Assembly: GCA_022712335.1 (NCBI GenBank)
Contig: JALAGR010000114.1
Location: 1 to 6,049 of the forward strand
Reading direction: 5' to 3'
Source of the DNA: Pediococcus sp.
GTDB taxonomy: Bacteria > Bacillota > Bacilli > Lactobacillales > Lactobacillaceae
DNA: 6,049 nt
The position numbers and the translations under genes are program-made. The notes beneath the pieces were generated by a model. It made no database searches. It was not told where the DNA came from and worked only from the letters and a program-made list of their open reading frames with translations. Positions 6,001 to 6,049 of the stretch are shown here, piece by piece; within the stretch, counting starts at the first letter, position 1, and the number at the start of each line of letters is the position of its first letter.

Positions 6001-6049
6001 AAAAGAGAGTGGGACAAAAGTCGGTTAGTTTGCGAGCATTAACTGAAAA
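6001..6049 (+). repeat. Partial structured intergenic repeat / terminator beginning AAAAGAGAGTGGGACAAAAG
   Basis: Directly after the HAD stop lies GAGTGGGACAAAAG (6007-6020). It is followed by a 9-bp hairpin, TCGGTTAGT (6021-6029) with ATTAACTGA (6038-6046), two G-U pairs, loop TTGCGAGC. GAGTGGGAC-type sequences recur between genes in lactic acid bacteria and usually form the 5' arm of a long hairpin closed by a GTCCCACTC arm and T-run. That second arm would lie beyond the window, so the terminator role is inferred. Confidence 0.45.

Noticed and set aside
5631..6017. Open frame of 128 codons on the - strand opposite the HAD gene
   Set aside because: It is a shadow of the HAD catalytic region on the other strand, with low-complexity hydrophobic sequence and no family motifs.
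1..6049. Mobile element, toxin-antitoxin pair, phage defence system or CRISPR
   Set aside because: No transposase, integrase, repeat array or toxin family is visible. ASCH proteins can resemble RNA-acting toxins, but there is no small partner gene beside it.

Overview
The window looks like chromosomal DNA of a low-GC Firmicute, most likely a member of the Lactobacillaceae. The signs are AT-rich codon choice, strong GGAGG-type ribosome binding sites, a NrdI flavodoxin of the Lactobacillus type, and a final repeat starting with GAGTGGGAC, a motif I associate with lactic acid bacterium intergenic hairpins. I cannot name the species.

Layout. On the + strand from the left edge come a 5'-truncated, divergent 14-helix MFS transporter (1-1160) and, 13 nt later, a YihY/BrkB-family membrane protein (1174-2076). 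These read into a bidirectional terminator (2076-2119). Four - strand genes converge on the same terminator. In transcription order they are nrdI (5005-4544), a CxxGKDR tyrosine/dual-specificity phosphatase (4522-3731), a second paralogous phosphatase (3438-2659) and an ASCH-domain protein (2582-2118). A divergent promoter region (about 5006-5178) separates nrdI from a + strand Cof-type HAD phosphatase (5179-6000). The window ends inside a structured repeat (6001-6049).

Transcription units. nrdI and the first phosphatase are 21 nt apart and look like one operon, ending at a GC-rich hairpin at 3523-3548. The second phosphatase has its own perfect TATAAT just downstream of that hairpin. The ASCH gene has its own TTGCGT-17-TAAAAT promoter in the 76-nt gap after the second phosphatase. 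The HAD gene has a TGGAAA-16-TACAAT promoter overlapped by a nearly perfect CcpA (cre) operator, suggesting catabolite control.

Most of the window is housekeeping or accessory metabolism of known families. The points worth a second look are the cre site on the HAD promoter, the orphan nrdI linked to tandem phosphatases, a structured CU-rich stretch between the phosphatases that could be a 3'-UTR-derived or independent small RNA, an inverted repeat over the nrdI promoter, and a perfect DnaA box inside the bidirectional terminator. I see no mobile element, CRISPR array, tRNA or rRNA, and no clear evidence of a wholly new multi-gene system.
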